Assembly: GCA_025765615.1 (NCBI GenBank)
Contig: JAIVFJ010000040.1
Location: 124,001-188,000 of the forward strand
Reading direction: 5' to 3'
Length of the DNA: 64,000 bases
Source of the DNA: Zopfochytrium polystomum
Taxonomy: Eukaryota; Chytridiomycota; Chytridiomycetes; Chytridiales; Chytridiaceae
In this document: piece after piece, positions 34,793 to 46,198 of the stretch
Layout: every line of letters begins with the position of its first letter
Position numbering within the stretch: position 1 is the stretch's first letter
Translations under genes and position numbers: made by a program
The notes under the pieces: generated by a model
Told to the model about the DNA's origin: nothing
What the model saw: the letters and a program-made list of their open reading frames with translations, nothing else
Databases searched by the model: none

Positions 34793-36210
34793 ATGCGGCC
34801 AACGACTTGCGGTGCCGCCGCCGTTGTCGTCGCTGACCGCAGACCCCATGCCCACCACCGCCGCCGCCATCCTTCCTCCCCTTCCCCAGCCCCCCGTCGC
34901 GGGCGCTGGGCCATCGCTCTCGCTGTCGCTGTTTCGATCTCCCTTGCGGGTTTCCTCCTCATCGCCGCCCCGTCGGTAGTGGCCCAGTCGTCCTCCCTGT
35001 CCACCGCCTCCACCTCCTCGCCGTCGTCGTCGTCTTCCACCTCCTCCGCTTCGCCACCATCAACAGCTTCCACAGCCACGGCGACGTCGTCAACACTTTC
35101 CTCTGCGTCGCCGTCGCCGTCAACGTGCCCTGTGTGCTTCAACTGCCAGACGCAGGTGTGCCCGGAGAATAATTTTTTGTATCGCATTGGTTGTAGACTG
35201 ACTGAACGCATTAACCCGGGGGAAAACGTAAAGGGCTGTTACAACTACGGATCATGCACCGCATCCGGATGCTCGTGCGCAACCGGGTTTGGCGGTCCCG
35301 ATTGCGCGTCCGTGTGTGAGGATTCAATTCGCCCCCCATCTTTGTAGTGGTGTGTTATTTCCCCTGGGGCTCTACTGACTCGATGTTCTTTTTTTTTTTG
35401 GTACGCAGTGTGCGGTTCCACCAATAGCGACAATACGAAGAGGCCCGTTCGTGCTACGGGGACCACGTGCTCCTGCGACTCTGGCTTCTCTGGCCCAAAC
35501 TGCAACAGTTCGGTAGCAAACCTCCCCGCCTTCCCAGCACTCCGACGAACATTACCTCATCTGATTCATTTGTTTATAGTTTGCGAAGTGAGCAGCGCCT
35601 GCCAGGTATCAAACAGCGGGTCGCAGACCCCAGTGTGCAACAAGGATGTAAAAGTCTGGAAATCGAATTATGGTGTTTGCACGGTGAACAGTTGAGTTCA
35701 TTTCGTTTTGTGGACCCCTCCTGTTTCTCGACACCCCGGCAAGTTTGATTGTCGCTAACCTGCGGTTACCAATGATATTACTGTTCGTCTGTCGATCTAG
35801 CCCCGCTGCTTGCGGCACTCTACCCAAAGACGACTCTTATCACGCTCGCGAGGGATCAGGGGGCTGGGACAACCCTCGGCAGCAGTAAGTTTCTTAAGGA
35901 CCCGCTCACCGCGACGAAAAAACTGAGCAAACCTTGCTACTTTTCCTCCACAGTCTGGTACGACGGAGTCCAGCAGTTCACGTGCAGTATCACTGGATGC
36001 ACTCAGCAGCTCGTCGACGGAAGCTACCATTGGCATTGCACGTCCTTGCAATGCCAGTGCATCGGATCCTCTGCGTTTTGCGGAGGCCCAGGTGTCGCTG
36101 CAGACTTGAGTGGACCTATCAAGTCAGCGAACGGCGAGTTCGAGCTGACTTGTGCCTCGGGTAATACGACGACTTGCAACGCGAACTGTAAGTTGTGTGT
36201 GTGTGCGTGC

Positions 36211-36262
<52 letters not shown>

Positions 36263-38746
36263 TGGTGACCGCGAATTCTGATATTCGGGGATTGTTTAGT
36301 CCAATTTTTGCGGAGTCTCTTCCCGAACGGGTTGGAGATCCAGAATTGCGATTACGGGGAGTGCGCCCTTCCGTCAGACAATCCAGATCTCGCCACCCTT
36401 CAGTCCTCCAAGGAGCTGTCTGCTGGGGAGAAGGTCGGAGTGGGCCTTGCCGCATTTGTTGGGGCGTTAATCCTTGCAGGTGATGTGCAAGTCTATGGAT
36501 TGCTCACCGCTTAAGACGCGCTGACTTTTGTTTTCGAAGGCCTCATTTGGGCTGTGCTTGATCAGATTAGAGCGAAAAAAACTCCCGATTACGGAGGAGA
36601 GGCGCGGAGTGAGCCTGGGATTTTCAATCTCATCATATTCGATTGGGAAAAGAAAACTGCTGCGAGACGTCCAAGGCACCGCTTCGCCAGGGAAGGTGCT
36701 GGCGATAATGGGACCTTCTGGTAAGTTTTTGATAATTCGCACTGGGGCAAATTCCAAAACTATTTGGATGGTCCAATCTTTGGAACTGACGCATTTTCTC
36801 CCGTTGCAGGAGCGGGAAAGACAACTCTCCTGGACATCCTTGCCGGGAAAAGCAAGTCCGGTGTGACGGATGGTTACGTTTCCCTTGACGGCTCGACTGT
36901 CGCACCCAGTGTTCTACGAAAACTCGTTGGATACGTTGATCAAGAGGATCTTCTGCTCCCAACGCTGACAGTTCGTGAGACCCTCATGTTTTCCGCGTCC
37001 CTCCGGCTACCCGATGCGATTCCGCAGTCGAAGCGAATCGAACGCGTGGAGCGCATTCTCGAGGATTTGGGACTCGCGCACGTTGCCGATTCACGAATCG
37101 GCGGATTCGGGCACCGCGGCATCTCTGGAGGCGAGAAGCGGCGCGTCAGCATCGGCGTGGAGCTTGTGACGAACCCCCCCGTGCTGCTTCTGGACGAGCC
37201 GACCAGCGGGCTCGACTCGTTCAACGCCCTGTCCGTGATCCGCACGCTGGCGGACCTAGCGCGGACCCAACGGAAAACCATCCTCTTCACAATCCATCAG
37301 CCCCGGTCGGACGTGTACTCCATGTTCGACGACGTCCTGGTACTCTCCGGCGGCTCGCCGGTGTACTTTGGCGCCGGCGCGCAGGCGGCGCCGCACTTCC
37401 GCTCCGTCGGCAAGCCGTGCCCGGAAAGCTACAACATCGCCGACCACCTGCTCGACCTGGCCGTCGGCGAGTCGTCGTCGAACCGCACCCTCCACGCGGG
37501 GCAGGCGAGTCCGGGCGGCGGTGGCCGGCGCGTGCGGCGACGGCTGTGGGAGTGGCGGTCGCAGCGGTCGCCCGGTACGGACACGGAGCTGATGGGCGCC
37601 GAGCTGGACTATATCAGCGGCAGCACGTCGGCGAACGACGCCGAGGGCCTGCCGCTGCCTCCGCTGAAGCGCGGGTCGGTCGTTGTGGCGACCGGTTTTG
37701 GCGGCGGCGGCGGAAGCGCGAAAGAGGTCAGCGGGTCCGGCGGCGGCGCGGTCGACGAGGTCTCGTACCACGCGAGCTTCCTGACGCAGCTGGTGGTGCT
37801 CCTGGAGCGGTCGTTCCGGCACCTGTACCGGTCGCCGACGCTGCTGATCGGGCACATTGCGCTGTCTGTCGTGCTCGGGGTGTTTATCGGCGGGGTGTAC
37901 TACCACACGGATGCGACGCTCGGCGGGGTGCAGAACCGCCTGGGCGCGATCCTGTTTATCCTGTCGCTGCTCGGGTTTTCCGGGTTGTCGGGCATCGGCT
38001 CCTTTTCGACGGAGCGCAACCTGTTTCTGCGCGAGCGGTCGAACGGGTTCTACTCGCCCACGGCGTACTACGTTTGCCGTCTCATTGCGGACACGGTGCC
38101 ACTGCGGCTTGTCCCCGCCGCCATCATCGGGTCGATCTCGTACTACATGATCGGGTTCGCGCCGGGGCCTACGCACTTTGGCAAGTTTATGGCCATGCTG
38201 CTGCTGTTTTCGGCCGAGATTGGGTTTTTCTGTTTGCTGTTTGCCATCTTGATTGCAGACATTGGAGCCGCCACACTGTGCGGCGCGATTGTGATCTTGT
38301 TCAACATGCTGTTTTCGGGATGGTTGATCAACCAAGGCAAGTGTTGCGGGGCGGGGACAGCAATGGGGCTGATTTTGCGGCCCTGGCTTTTTTTTCCCTC
38401 CGTTTTTCGCGAGTTCCGTCTGCTAAACCACCACAATTCAACTTTCACTCCCGTCTCTTTTGATGCAACAACAGCCTCCATCGTAGTCTACCTTCGATGG
38501 ATCCAGTACCTCAGCCTGTTCCGGTACACCTTTGAGGCTCTAATCGTGAACGACCTCTCCGAGATCCAGGTGGTGGATAACGTCGCTGGCGCGACCATCA
38601 ATATCCCCGCCACGGTCGTGCTGGACAAGTTTGGCTTTGACGCGAACGCGTTTGTGCAGGACCTGCTGGTGTCGGCGGGGATCCTCGTCTTCTTGGGGCT
38701 GCTGAACGGCGCGCTGGTTCGTTACTTTTTGAAGGAGAGGCGGTGA
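34793..38746 (+). CDS. ABCG-family half transporter with extracellular EGF-like region (ADP1-like)
   Basis: Nine exons: 34793-35315, 35409-35507, 35580-35690, 35801-35884, 35954-36187, 36300-36479, 36540-36720, 36810-38336 and 38475-38746 (about 1,069 residues). The N-terminal hydrophobic anchor (WAIALAVAVSISLAGFLLIA) and Ser/Thr stalk lead to Cys-rich EGF-like segments (CSCATGFGGPDC, CSCDSGFSGPNC). A lumenal domain with PLLAALYP follows, then a second TM (GVGLAAFVGALILA). The nucleotide-binding domain has Walker A GPSGAGKTT at about 467, signature ISGGEKRRVSIG and Walker B VLLLDEPTSGLD. A six-helix ABC2 membrane domain completes it. This is the fungal ADP1-type order. Two oddities: an A7 run (36575-36581) in exon 7 must be read as A6 to enter the NBD frame, and the last intron begins GCAAGT (GC-AG). 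Confidence 0.85.
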
Positions 38747-39913
38747 AATGAGCGTTTGAAAAAAGGCCGAGGAAGAACAGAAGCAAATAGCAGCGAATTA
38801 CTCGCTTTTACCCCCAACCATTCTTTTTTCTTCTCTGGGGTTATTACTTGAGGATTTTCTTGGAGACGTTCTTGTTTTTGCGCAGCGTTGTCCCAATTTG
38901 CTCTTTCTTGTTTTTTTTTTTTTTTTGTTTGGTCCGCTGTTTGATGTTCAATGTTTCCCCACCCCCATTGTTTGGTTTTTGCTCGTATAGATTGGATGCG
39001 AAATATGGCGAGAGTTTTTTTTTTCTTCTTTTTTTCCCTTGGTGCTTGCTTTGCGGCCGTCTCGTTCAATTTAGTGTGTGAAGCAACCCACAACCGCCTC
39101 CACCCTTTAACCGGTGGCAGCTTGAAGGACGCGCGGGAGAAGGAACGGTAGTATGTAGAAAGATCGTGAGTCGTGAACGTGTGTGGTCCAAGTGTGGGTA
39201 TTGGGTGGGGTGGGGGTGGGGTGGAAGATTCGCCGCCGTAAGAAAGCACTCTGGGGGGTTAGCGCGTCTTGATTTTTGGGGGTGGTGGGTGGTGGGTTGG
39301 CGAGACGGAGGCAGACAGACAGTGAGAGAAAGAGAGAAGAGAGAACGGGCCACTTCGAGTGGGTTTCGTTGGGTGGTTTGGTACAGCAAATGCTTCGCCC
39401 ATCGTGGCAAGCATCTGCCAGCAGACAGCGACTGACTGCCCCAGTCTGTCTTTGGCCGTGTGTTCTGTGGCTGCCTATGTGGTGGAGACAGAGGCCTGTC
39501 TGTCTGTCTGTCTGACTGTCTGTCTGTCTCCCTCTGTCTTCCTCAGAGTGTTGGGTGGCCGCCTGTCTCCGGCCTCCAGAGAAGAAAGGATGTGTCTGTT
39601 GCAAAGGTGAAAGAACGAAACCTGTCTCTGTTGGTAACAAACACGCTGCCGTTGCCCTTTCCCCCCACCAAAGAGAGGGCGAGAGAGAGAGACGAGACGA
39701 CGCAAAAAATAAAAAAGAAACCAAAATAAAAAAGCGAGAAAAAGAACCAATTATTGAAGGAGAAAAAAAAGAAAAACAAGCATCAAAGAGCAAGTGGACC
39801 AGTAGAGCCGAGAGACAGACCCCCCCCTCCCCTCCCTTCCTGACCCAAAAGCCCAAGCCAGCAAGCAAACAAGAGCGAACAATCAATCTCACCCGCACAC
39901 CCGCCCCCCAACC
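38747..39913. other. Intergenic with CTGT array
   Basis: T-rich at 38912-38927 and 39015-39040; TGTC/CTGT array at about 39496-39530. It then becomes A/G-rich towards the next start codon. No gene is recognised. Confidence 0.6.
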
Positions 39914-41285
39914 ATGCGAACAGCGCCCGCCTTGGCCGCCGCCGCCGCCGCCGCCGTCGCCGTGGTCGCGGCCGCCTCCACCGCCTCCGCCGCCGCCCTC
40001 CCTGCTGACGCCGCCGCCATCGCCGCCCCCGTTGCCCCAGCCGCCGCCGCACCTGCACAACCCGCCCTCTTCAGGCGCGGCCTCATCAGCAGGTTTGAAA
40101 AGCAGGATTGAAAACGCATCCATCCATCCATCGCCCGCCTCTCGCTCCCTTGCATTGCCATCCTCCCATTTGCTGGCTTGGAACAGCCCATTTGTGTCTC
40201 TCTGTCGCTTGGTCTGCCGTTTGTTGTGTCTATCATCATCCCTCGCCCTCGACCTCGCTCTCCCTCACCTCATACACAAACCCACAAAGACTTAATGAAT
40301 CCTCTTTCTTCCTTGCAGCTTCCTTTCAACGGCGTCGGCCATCTCTGGTGGATTCACTTCTTACGGCCGATCCGACGCTGCAGTCGACTCTGCAGATTCC
40401 AGCTCGTCCAACGACGATGAGCTAACAGACTCTGAAGAGTTTGACGACTCGAGCCTCAGTACGTTGTCACCTAATTCCCCCCCTCTTTCCTTCTCTTCTC
40501 TGACCGAATGCCTCGGCGTTCAACCTCCCTCTGCATCCCACGAAAACATTGTAGCCGGCAACCCATTCTCAGAGTTCATCTTCACCGGCAAGGAGGCCAC
40601 CGACGACGAGGTCTACAACGAAGACAACATTGACGAGGACGAAGCCGAGGACGACGAGTACGTCGAGGACGACGGCGCAACGGACGCCGTCGAGGCCGTC
40701 GACGAGGAAGAGGTGGACGACGACGGCGTCACCTACTCGTCCGACGACTTGACGGCGACCTCGGAGAGCGCCTACATTGCGCCCGAGTCCGGCTCGTTCA
40801 AGTCTGGTCTTGTGTCGACCGAGTTTGCCGACGACTCTGTCTTTTCGGACGACGAGTTCCTCGACGACGAAGTCGTCGCGGACTTGGCGGCCGAGGACGA
40901 CGCCGCGGCCGATGAGGACGAGACCGTGGACGAGGACGAGGCGTACGGGGAGGACTCGTTCGCGGAGGGCGACGAGTTTGACGAGGACGAGTTTGACGAG
41001 GAGGACGCTTTTGCGGACGCCGACGAGTTTGAAGCGGAAGACTCGCTACTGGCGGAGGAGGACGCCGCCTTTGACGGGGAGGACGCCGCCTTTGACGGGG
41101 AGGACGCGTTTGCGGACGAGGACGAGGTGGACGTTGAGGCGTTTGCGGACGCGCTCGATGAAGACGGATTTGACGAGGAGGATTTCGAGGAGGACGGGTT
41201 TGACGAAGAGGAGCTTGACGACGACGAAGTCGTTGCGGCGGACTTTGGCTTAGCCGCGGAGGACTTTGAGGAGGACGAAGAGTAA
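39914..41285 (+). CDS. Secreted, extremely acidic Asp/Glu-rich protein
   Basis: Three exons: 39914-40092, 40319-40458 and 40555-41285 (349 residues), phase-consistent. The first 30 residues are a typical signal peptide (MRT followed by an Ala/Val core ending near ASTASAAA). A short Ala/Pro segment then leads to RRGLISR, which could be a propeptide cleavage site. The remainder is dominated by Asp and Glu in repeats such as DEDE, FDEDEFDEEDAFAD and two consecutive copies of EDAAFDG. Almost no Lys or Arg is present in the last 240 residues. No known domain is visible. Such composition suits an extracellular cation-binding or cell-surface protein, which is inference only. Confidence 0.7.
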
Positions 41286-41957
41286 TAATCTTGGAACAAA
41301 GTCCCCCTCTCTCTCCCCCCCCTGTACTAGTCAATACCGTAGCCCACTTTTTGTTCCCCAAAAGCTTCACGATGTATTTTCTTTTTTTTCTCTGGTCCGT
41401 TTTTCCCTGCTCTGTTACTTTCTCCAACGAAGATAGCCTGCTGCATTTACGCTATAGATTCCAAAAGTCGAAAGTGACACCCCAGAAAAGAGAGGAAGAA
41501 AAGGCCCGTTGCGCATTGCAGACTTGTTCCTCGAGCCACACACTTTGATAGATGGATCAGGCAATTTGCGGACACAACGAGGGCAGGGAACAAAAGTTTT
41601 TTACACGGAATCGCGGCGGCAGGTGGTGGCCGGCGGCGGTGCTGGTGCCCGTTGCGAGGAGGAGCAGGAGGGTGCAAGGTTGAAGAGCGCGACGGAGGAG
41701 GAGGGGAGATGGAGGGGCGGCCCCTTTTCGGGTTTGTTTTTGTTGTGGGAGAGGCGTTTTGGAAAGAAAGGAATTGCCACGCAGCAGAGAGACGCCCTCT
41801 ATTTTATAGCGCCTTTCATTCTTCCCCTCCTTCCTCCTGTTCCCCCCCAAGACCCTTCCTTCTATGTACCTTAGATGATGTAAGGGGTGGGGGGTTGCTG
41901 GGGGGCCAACGTCTCCCGCGGACATTGGCGCTGCTGAAAAAAAAAAAACTGGATCTT
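41286..41957. other. 3' flank of the acidic protein up to the retrotransposon
   Basis: Nothing recognised. The 5-bp duplication atctt at 41953-41957 abuts element A. Confidence 0.6.
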
Positions 41958-42149
41958 TGTGAGGGAGCCACGACGGTGTGCGGCAGCGTCGCGAGGCGCG
42001 AAGGTCGGAATCCGCGGGAGCGAGTGGAGAAGTCGAAGTGGCGGAGCAGGCGCCGAGCGGGGCGGCGTCGAGCGACGCAACGAACGAGAAAAATTCTTCT
42101 TATTGGTGGTTTTGTGACTTGCAGGAAAAACAAACGAAATTCCGTCACA
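41958..42149 (-). repeat. LTR of element A (3' LTR in element orientation)
   Basis: 192 bp, TG...CA ends, preceded by target duplication atctt. No difference seen from the other copy. Confidence 0.95.
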
Positions 42150-42186
42150 CCCCCCCCCGAGAACGGAGTGTAACGAAGTGCAGATA

Positions 42187-45100
42187 TTACATCAGATGGT
42201 GGTGGTAGAGGAATTGGGAGAGTTCAGGAGTAAATTTGGCCCAAGTGTTGAAGAGGGGAGGATGGTCAATGTAGGAGAGGAGTACTGAGTGAATGTTGCC
42301 AGAACGGTCACGACGGAGTGCAAGGACTTGAGAGATATCACGGAGGTGAAGAGGGAGTGGAGTAAAAACATCAGGAGTGCGGGAGAAGTAAGGGCGGAGC
42401 TTTTCAGGATGGAAAACAGGGTGGATACGCCAAGAAGGGGGAAAGTCAAGTTTGTAAGAAATACCAAGTTTTTCAATGATTTTGAAAGGGCCATAAAATT
42501 GAGCAGAAAGTTTGGGGGAAGGACGACCAGTCTGGTTAGGGGGAACGAAATCAACAGCACGAACGAGAACAAGATCACCGACTGTGAAAGGGTCAGGGTG
42601 ACGGGAGCGGTCGGCATATGCGCGTTGGCGGTCCTGAGCGCGCTGAAGAAGGTCTTTTGCAACAGAAAGGCGGGCTGTAAGGTCGTCAAGGGTGGCATTT
42701 TGGTGGATAGGAATGCCAAGGGACAGAGGAGACAGGGGATGTTGGCCCGAATCGAGGAAGAATGGTGTCGATCCAGTGCTCGCATTGATCGAATCGTTAA
42801 TTCCAAACTCAACAGCAGTGAGGTGAAGATCCCAATCGCGTTGGTCCCACGCGACGTAGTCACGGAGTGCTGAAATAATCCAAGCATTTTTGTTCTCTGT
42901 TTGACCATCAGTCTGAGGGTGGTAGGCAGTCGACATATTCAGGCGAGTGCGGAGAAGGGAGGTAAGCTGCTGCCAGAAGAGGGAAATAAACTTCGAGTCA
43001 CGGTCGCTAATGATCACACGGGGAAGACCATGGTGACGCCAAACGTTGTCAAAGAACTGGAGAGCGAAGTCACGAGCAGTGTCTGACATGTGACTGGGCC
43101 AGATGTGGGTACGTTTAGTGGCTGAGTCAACTACAACTGCAAGGGCATTGTGTCCACGTTCTGTTAGGGGAAGCTTTGTAATGAAGTCGACAGTAATTGT
43201 GTGCCACGGGTGAGGCGCGATGTCGTGAGGATGAAGAAGACCAAATCGTTGACGACGTTCAATACGGTTACGCTGACAGGTGTCACACGTTCGTACATAT
43301 TGTTGGATATCGGAGTGGAGACGTGGCCAGTGATAAGTCCGAATGACTCGTTCAGCTGTACGCTCCCAACTTCCGTGAATCGTCTCGTCATGGGCAGCTG
43401 TGATCAGCGAAGGCCGGATGGCTGCGGGTGCGTAAAGTCGTAAGACAGTAGCGTCGCGAAAGTAGAGAAGTCCGTTGATGCGGGTGTATCGACGGAGGTG
43501 TGGACGGAGCCAACGTGGGGGTTCGGCAAGTCGATCCAGCGACTCGACGATTGTGAGGTACTCTGGGTCTGTATCGTAGTGGCAACGCAACAAATCCGGA
43601 GTGATTGAAGTCGTGACTGAGATATCAAGGAGGACAAAGTAATCTTCGCCAGTCTGTGTTGAGACCTCCAATGTGTGGTGGCGTCGTGAAAGAACGTCAG
43701 CAATAGAATTCCACTTTCCAGGGACCCATTCAATTTCAAAGTCAAAAGATTCGATGTGTTCCAACCAACGTAGCTGAACAGGACGGAGCTTGGGTTGGTC
43801 AGTGAGGTGACGAAGTGAATGGTGGTCAGTCAAAACGTGAACATGGGAACCAACAAGATATGGGCGATGTTGCTTCAAACCCTCTGCCAGTGCAAGCAGT
43901 TCACCCTCATAAGGATGATAGTTGGATTCTGCTGGGTTGCACTTGCGAGATCCAAAAGCAATGTGAAGTTGCGTTCCATCATCAGCGAGTTGATAAAGAT
44001 GAGAGCCAACAGCGAGTTTTGACCAGTCAGTTGCAAGGTAGACAGTACGTGACCGATCAAAGAAGGCAAGGTTCTCCGGACGAGCGAGTGCTTGTTTGAC
44101 AGAGAGGAAGACATGCCCATTGTCAGGAGTCCATGTGAATGGTGTAGCCTTCGTAATGGTCTCGCCTCGGCGAAGTAGATCCGACAGCGGTGTGAGGACT
44201 TTAGCATGATGTGGGATGAAGCGATGCAAGGTGTTCGAAAGTCCAAGAAATGCGCGCAGTTCGGTCCATGAGCGTGGCGACTCAAAATCACGAATAGAGT
44301 CAAGCCTAGAAGGAAGAACAGAAACATGGCCGTGCGAGATGTGGTAACCTAAATACTTTACTTCAGACTGCAAGAATCGGCATTTGTGCAAGCGGCAATG
44401 AAACTGGTTGTCCTGAAGGCGACGAAGAACAGAACGCAGGTGCTCAAGGTGCTCTTCATAGGTTCGAGAAAATACAAGAAGATCATCAAGGTAGACTGTC
44501 AGGTAGAGGTCGACCATATCTTGAAAGATACGATTCATGGTGGCCTGGAATGTTGCCGGTGCGTTTGCAAGACCAAGAGGCATTACTACCCATTCGAAAT
44601 GACCATACTTCGTACGAAAGGCAGTTTTGTAGCGGTCCTCAGCGGCTACAAGGATCTGATGATAGCCTGAGGCAAGGTCAAGCGAGGTGAAGTGACGAGC
44701 GCCCTGCAAGCGATCCAGAATCTCTACGATGTTAGGAAGTGCTGTGCGGTCACGGACAGTGTTCTTGTTAAGAAGACGATAATCAAAAACCAAACGAAGC
44801 TTGTCTTTTTGGTGGACAAAGAAGATCGGTGCTCCGTACGGTGAAACTGAATGACGAATGCGGTCGTTGTCCAACAGGAACTTCAACTCAGAGCGAAGTG
44901 CTTCAAGTTCTTCTTCGCTCATTGGATAAATTGGCTTAAATGGTGGCGGCTGTGAAGGATCAGCAAGAGGAATGGTATGATCAAGACCACGAGACGGTGG
45001 TGCACCCTCAAAGGTTGAGAAAACTTCAGGAAACTCTTCTATAATTGCTTGTACTTTCGGGTCAAGTTTCTCAAGAGCGGCTTTATCTGCATTATCAGAG

Positions 45101-45801
45101 TCCTGAGTGGTGCGCTTGTAGTCCGGCGGTGCATCAGCGGCAGACGCAGTGACATTGAACAGGACACCCCACTTCGCATTGTCCTTGCGAATGGCACGAC
45201 GAAAGGCCTGTGCAGTGCAGAGCTCAACATCAATGTTCGAAGGCCGGGAGTACAAGAGATGGCCGTCACGAAATTGTAAGGTTTTCAGATTCCAATCAAT
45301 GATAGGGTTGAACTTCTCAAGCCAATCCATTCCAAGAATAATGTCATATGCGATGCGTGTTGCAACAAAGTTGTGAATAAACTCCAAATTTCCAAATGAA
45401 AATTCCAGCTGTTGGTGTAAAGATGCTTTCAACTTCGTGTCACCATCTGCAAGATTGACTAAAAGATTACGCCCTTTTTTGTTGTATGGTACTAAGTTTT
45501 CACTGATGAATGAATGACTAGCGCCTGAATCGACAAGGATTTTGATCAGATGACTTTTGAATACTCCATGGAAAACTAATAGCTTCGAAGGTGAGTCGGC
45601 ACAACGTGAAACGTGGTACAAATACAACTTATACTGCGGGGGTACTGAAGTCTCTGCCGGATGTACAACGCATGCCGGAGCGGCAGATGCAGCGGCTGCG
45701 GTCAACGCATCTACTGGCGCGTCGTCTCCAACGACGGGCCTCCACGAGGTGGCCTGTTTGTTGGATCTGAGTTTTTTGGTTTTTTGTTGGGATGCATGCA
45801 C
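42187..45801 (-). CDS. Element A Pol polyprotein (protease, RT, RNase H, integrase)
   Basis: An uninterrupted minus-strand frame of about 1,204 codons overlapping the end of gag (gag stop at 45711-45713) in another frame, so it is probably made by frameshifting. Domains in order: aspartic protease with LVDSGAS (about 45520-45545); reverse transcriptase with GYHQI, MPLGLANAP and the catalytic YLDD (about 44482-44493); RNase H with ATDWS; zinc-binding HHCC region of integrase ending CDTCQRN; integrase core with VDF, SDRDSKF and the HPQTDGQTE motif carrying the catalytic Glu. A GPFKI/IHPVFH segment and a short chromo-like tail close it. No stop or frameshift is visible, so this Pol looks intact. 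Confidence 0.95.
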   Translation of the reverse strand: MHASQQKTKKLRSNKQATSWRPVVGDDAPVDALTAAAASAAPACVVHPAETSVPPQYKLYLYHVSRCADSPSKLLVFHGVFKSHLIKILVDSGASHSFISENLVPYNKKGRNLLVNLADGDTKLKASLHQQLEFSFGNLEFIHNFVATRIAYDIILGMDWLEKFNPIIDWNLKTLQFRDGHLLYSRPSNIDVELCTAQAFRRAIRKDNAKWGVLFNVTASAADAPPDYKRTTQDSDNADKAALEKLDPKVQAIIEEFPEVFSTFEGAPPSRGLDHTIPLADPSQPPPFKPIYPMSEEELEALRSELKFLLDNDRIRHSVSPYGAPIFFVHQKDKLRLVFDYRLLNKNTVRDRTALPNIVEILDRLQGARHFTSLDLASGYHQILVAAEDRYKTAFRTKYGHFEWVVMPLGLANAPATFQATMNRIFQDMVDLYLTVYLDDLLVFSRTYEEHLEHLRSVLRRLQDNQFHCRLHKCRFLQSEVKYLGYHISHGHVSVLPSRLDSIRDFESPRSWTELRAFLGLSNTLHRFIPHHAKVLTPLSDLLRRGETITKATPFTWTPDNGHVFLSVKQALARPENLAFFDRSRTVYLATDWSKLAVGSHLYQLADDGTQLHIAFGSRKCNPAESNYHPYEGELLALAEGLKQHRPYLVGSHVHVLTDHHSLRHLTDQPKLRPVQLRWLEHIESFDFEIEWVPGKWNSIADVLSRRHHTLEVSTQTGEDYFVLLDISVTTSITPDLLRCHYDTDPEYLTIVESLDRLAEPPRWLRPHLRRYTRINGLLYFRDATVLRLYAPAAIRPSLITAAHDETIHGSWERTAERVIRTYHWPRLHSDIQQYVRTCDTCQRNRIERRQRFGLLHPHDIAPHPWHTITVDFITKLPLTERGHNALAVVVDSATKRTHIWPSHMSDTARDFALQFFDNVWRHHGLPRVIISDRDSKFISLFWQQLTSLLRTRLNMSTAYHPQTDGQTENKNAWIISALRDYVAWDQRDWDLHLTAVEFGINDSINASTGSTPFFLDSGQHPLSPLSLGIPIHQNATLDDLTARLSVAKDLLQRAQDRQRAYADRSRHPDPFTVGDLVLVRAVDFVPPNQTGRPSPKLSAQFYGPFKIIEKLGISYKLDFPPSWRIHPVFHPEKLRPYFSRTPDVFTPLPLHLRDISQVLALRRDRSGNIHSVLLSYIDHPPLFNTWAKFTPELSQFLYHHHLM

Positions 45802-45870
45802 TTTTCAATTGTGTGATTATGGGCTCTGCAAAAGGTACACCATCCTTTCTCTTTATACTCAGCTCGTTCT

Positions 45871-45875
45871 GCAGG
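45871..45875. repeat. Target-site duplication gcagg of element B (left)
   Basis: gcagg directly before TGTTATG; the same five bases follow the right LTR at 49631-49635. Confidence 0.95.
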
Positions 45876-46158
45876 TGTTATGAATCACCCTCTGGAGCCT
45901 TCTGGAATCTTCTAGAACATTCCTTCATGGAACCTTGTGGAACCTTCTTTGCTTTCCTGACTTGTCTTGTTGTCATTGGTATCATTGGTATCATTGTATT
46001 ACTAATTGCTCTTTCTGGAACTTTCTTTGAGTCTTGACAAGGAAGACTCTCAAAAGGTATAAAAGGGGGATGGGGGACCTGTCCCATCCCTCAAGTGAAT
46101 TATTGTTTCCAATACAATCATCACTCCTCTCATTTCCTTGTCTGCCATGTTCCTGACA
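45876..46158 (+). repeat. 5' LTR of element B
   Basis: 283 bp, TG...CA ends. Contains repeated GGTATCATT words, a TATA box (46058-46065) and the self-priming segment at 46093-46103. Confidence 0.95.
46058..46065 (+). promoter_or_regulatory. TATA box of element B LTR promoter
   Basis: TATAAAAG in the 5' LTR, 28 bases before the 11-nt segment that pairs with the primer site. This suits an RNA 5' end near 46090. Confidence 0.75.
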
Positions 46159-46160
46159 TC

Positions 46161-46171
46161 ATAATTCACTT
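46161..46171 (+). promoter_or_regulatory. Self-complementary primer-binding site of element B
   Basis: ATAATTCACTT, two bases after the 5' LTR, is the perfect reverse complement of AAGTGAATTAT at 46093-46103 in the LTR. An 11-nt match between PBS and the RNA 5' end is how Tf1/sushi-type elements self-prime minus-strand synthesis. I see no match to a tRNA 3' end (no TGG). Confidence 0.75.
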
Positions 46172-46198
46172 CACCCTCTCCTACTACTCTCTGCCATC

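Noticed and set aside
34793..35347. Possibility that the Cys-rich N-terminal exons are a separate secreted EGF protein
   Set aside because: Exon phases continue into the NBD exon apart from the A7 run, and ADP1-type transporters have exactly this N-terminal region.
37256..38335. Minus-strand 359-codon frame opposite the ABC transporter
   Set aside because: Shadow of a strongly supported exon with Walker and signature motifs on the other strand.
40772..41299. Ser/Ala-rich minus-strand frame opposite the acidic protein
   Set aside because: Complement of GAC/GAG-rich codons; the plus frame has signal peptide and splice sites.
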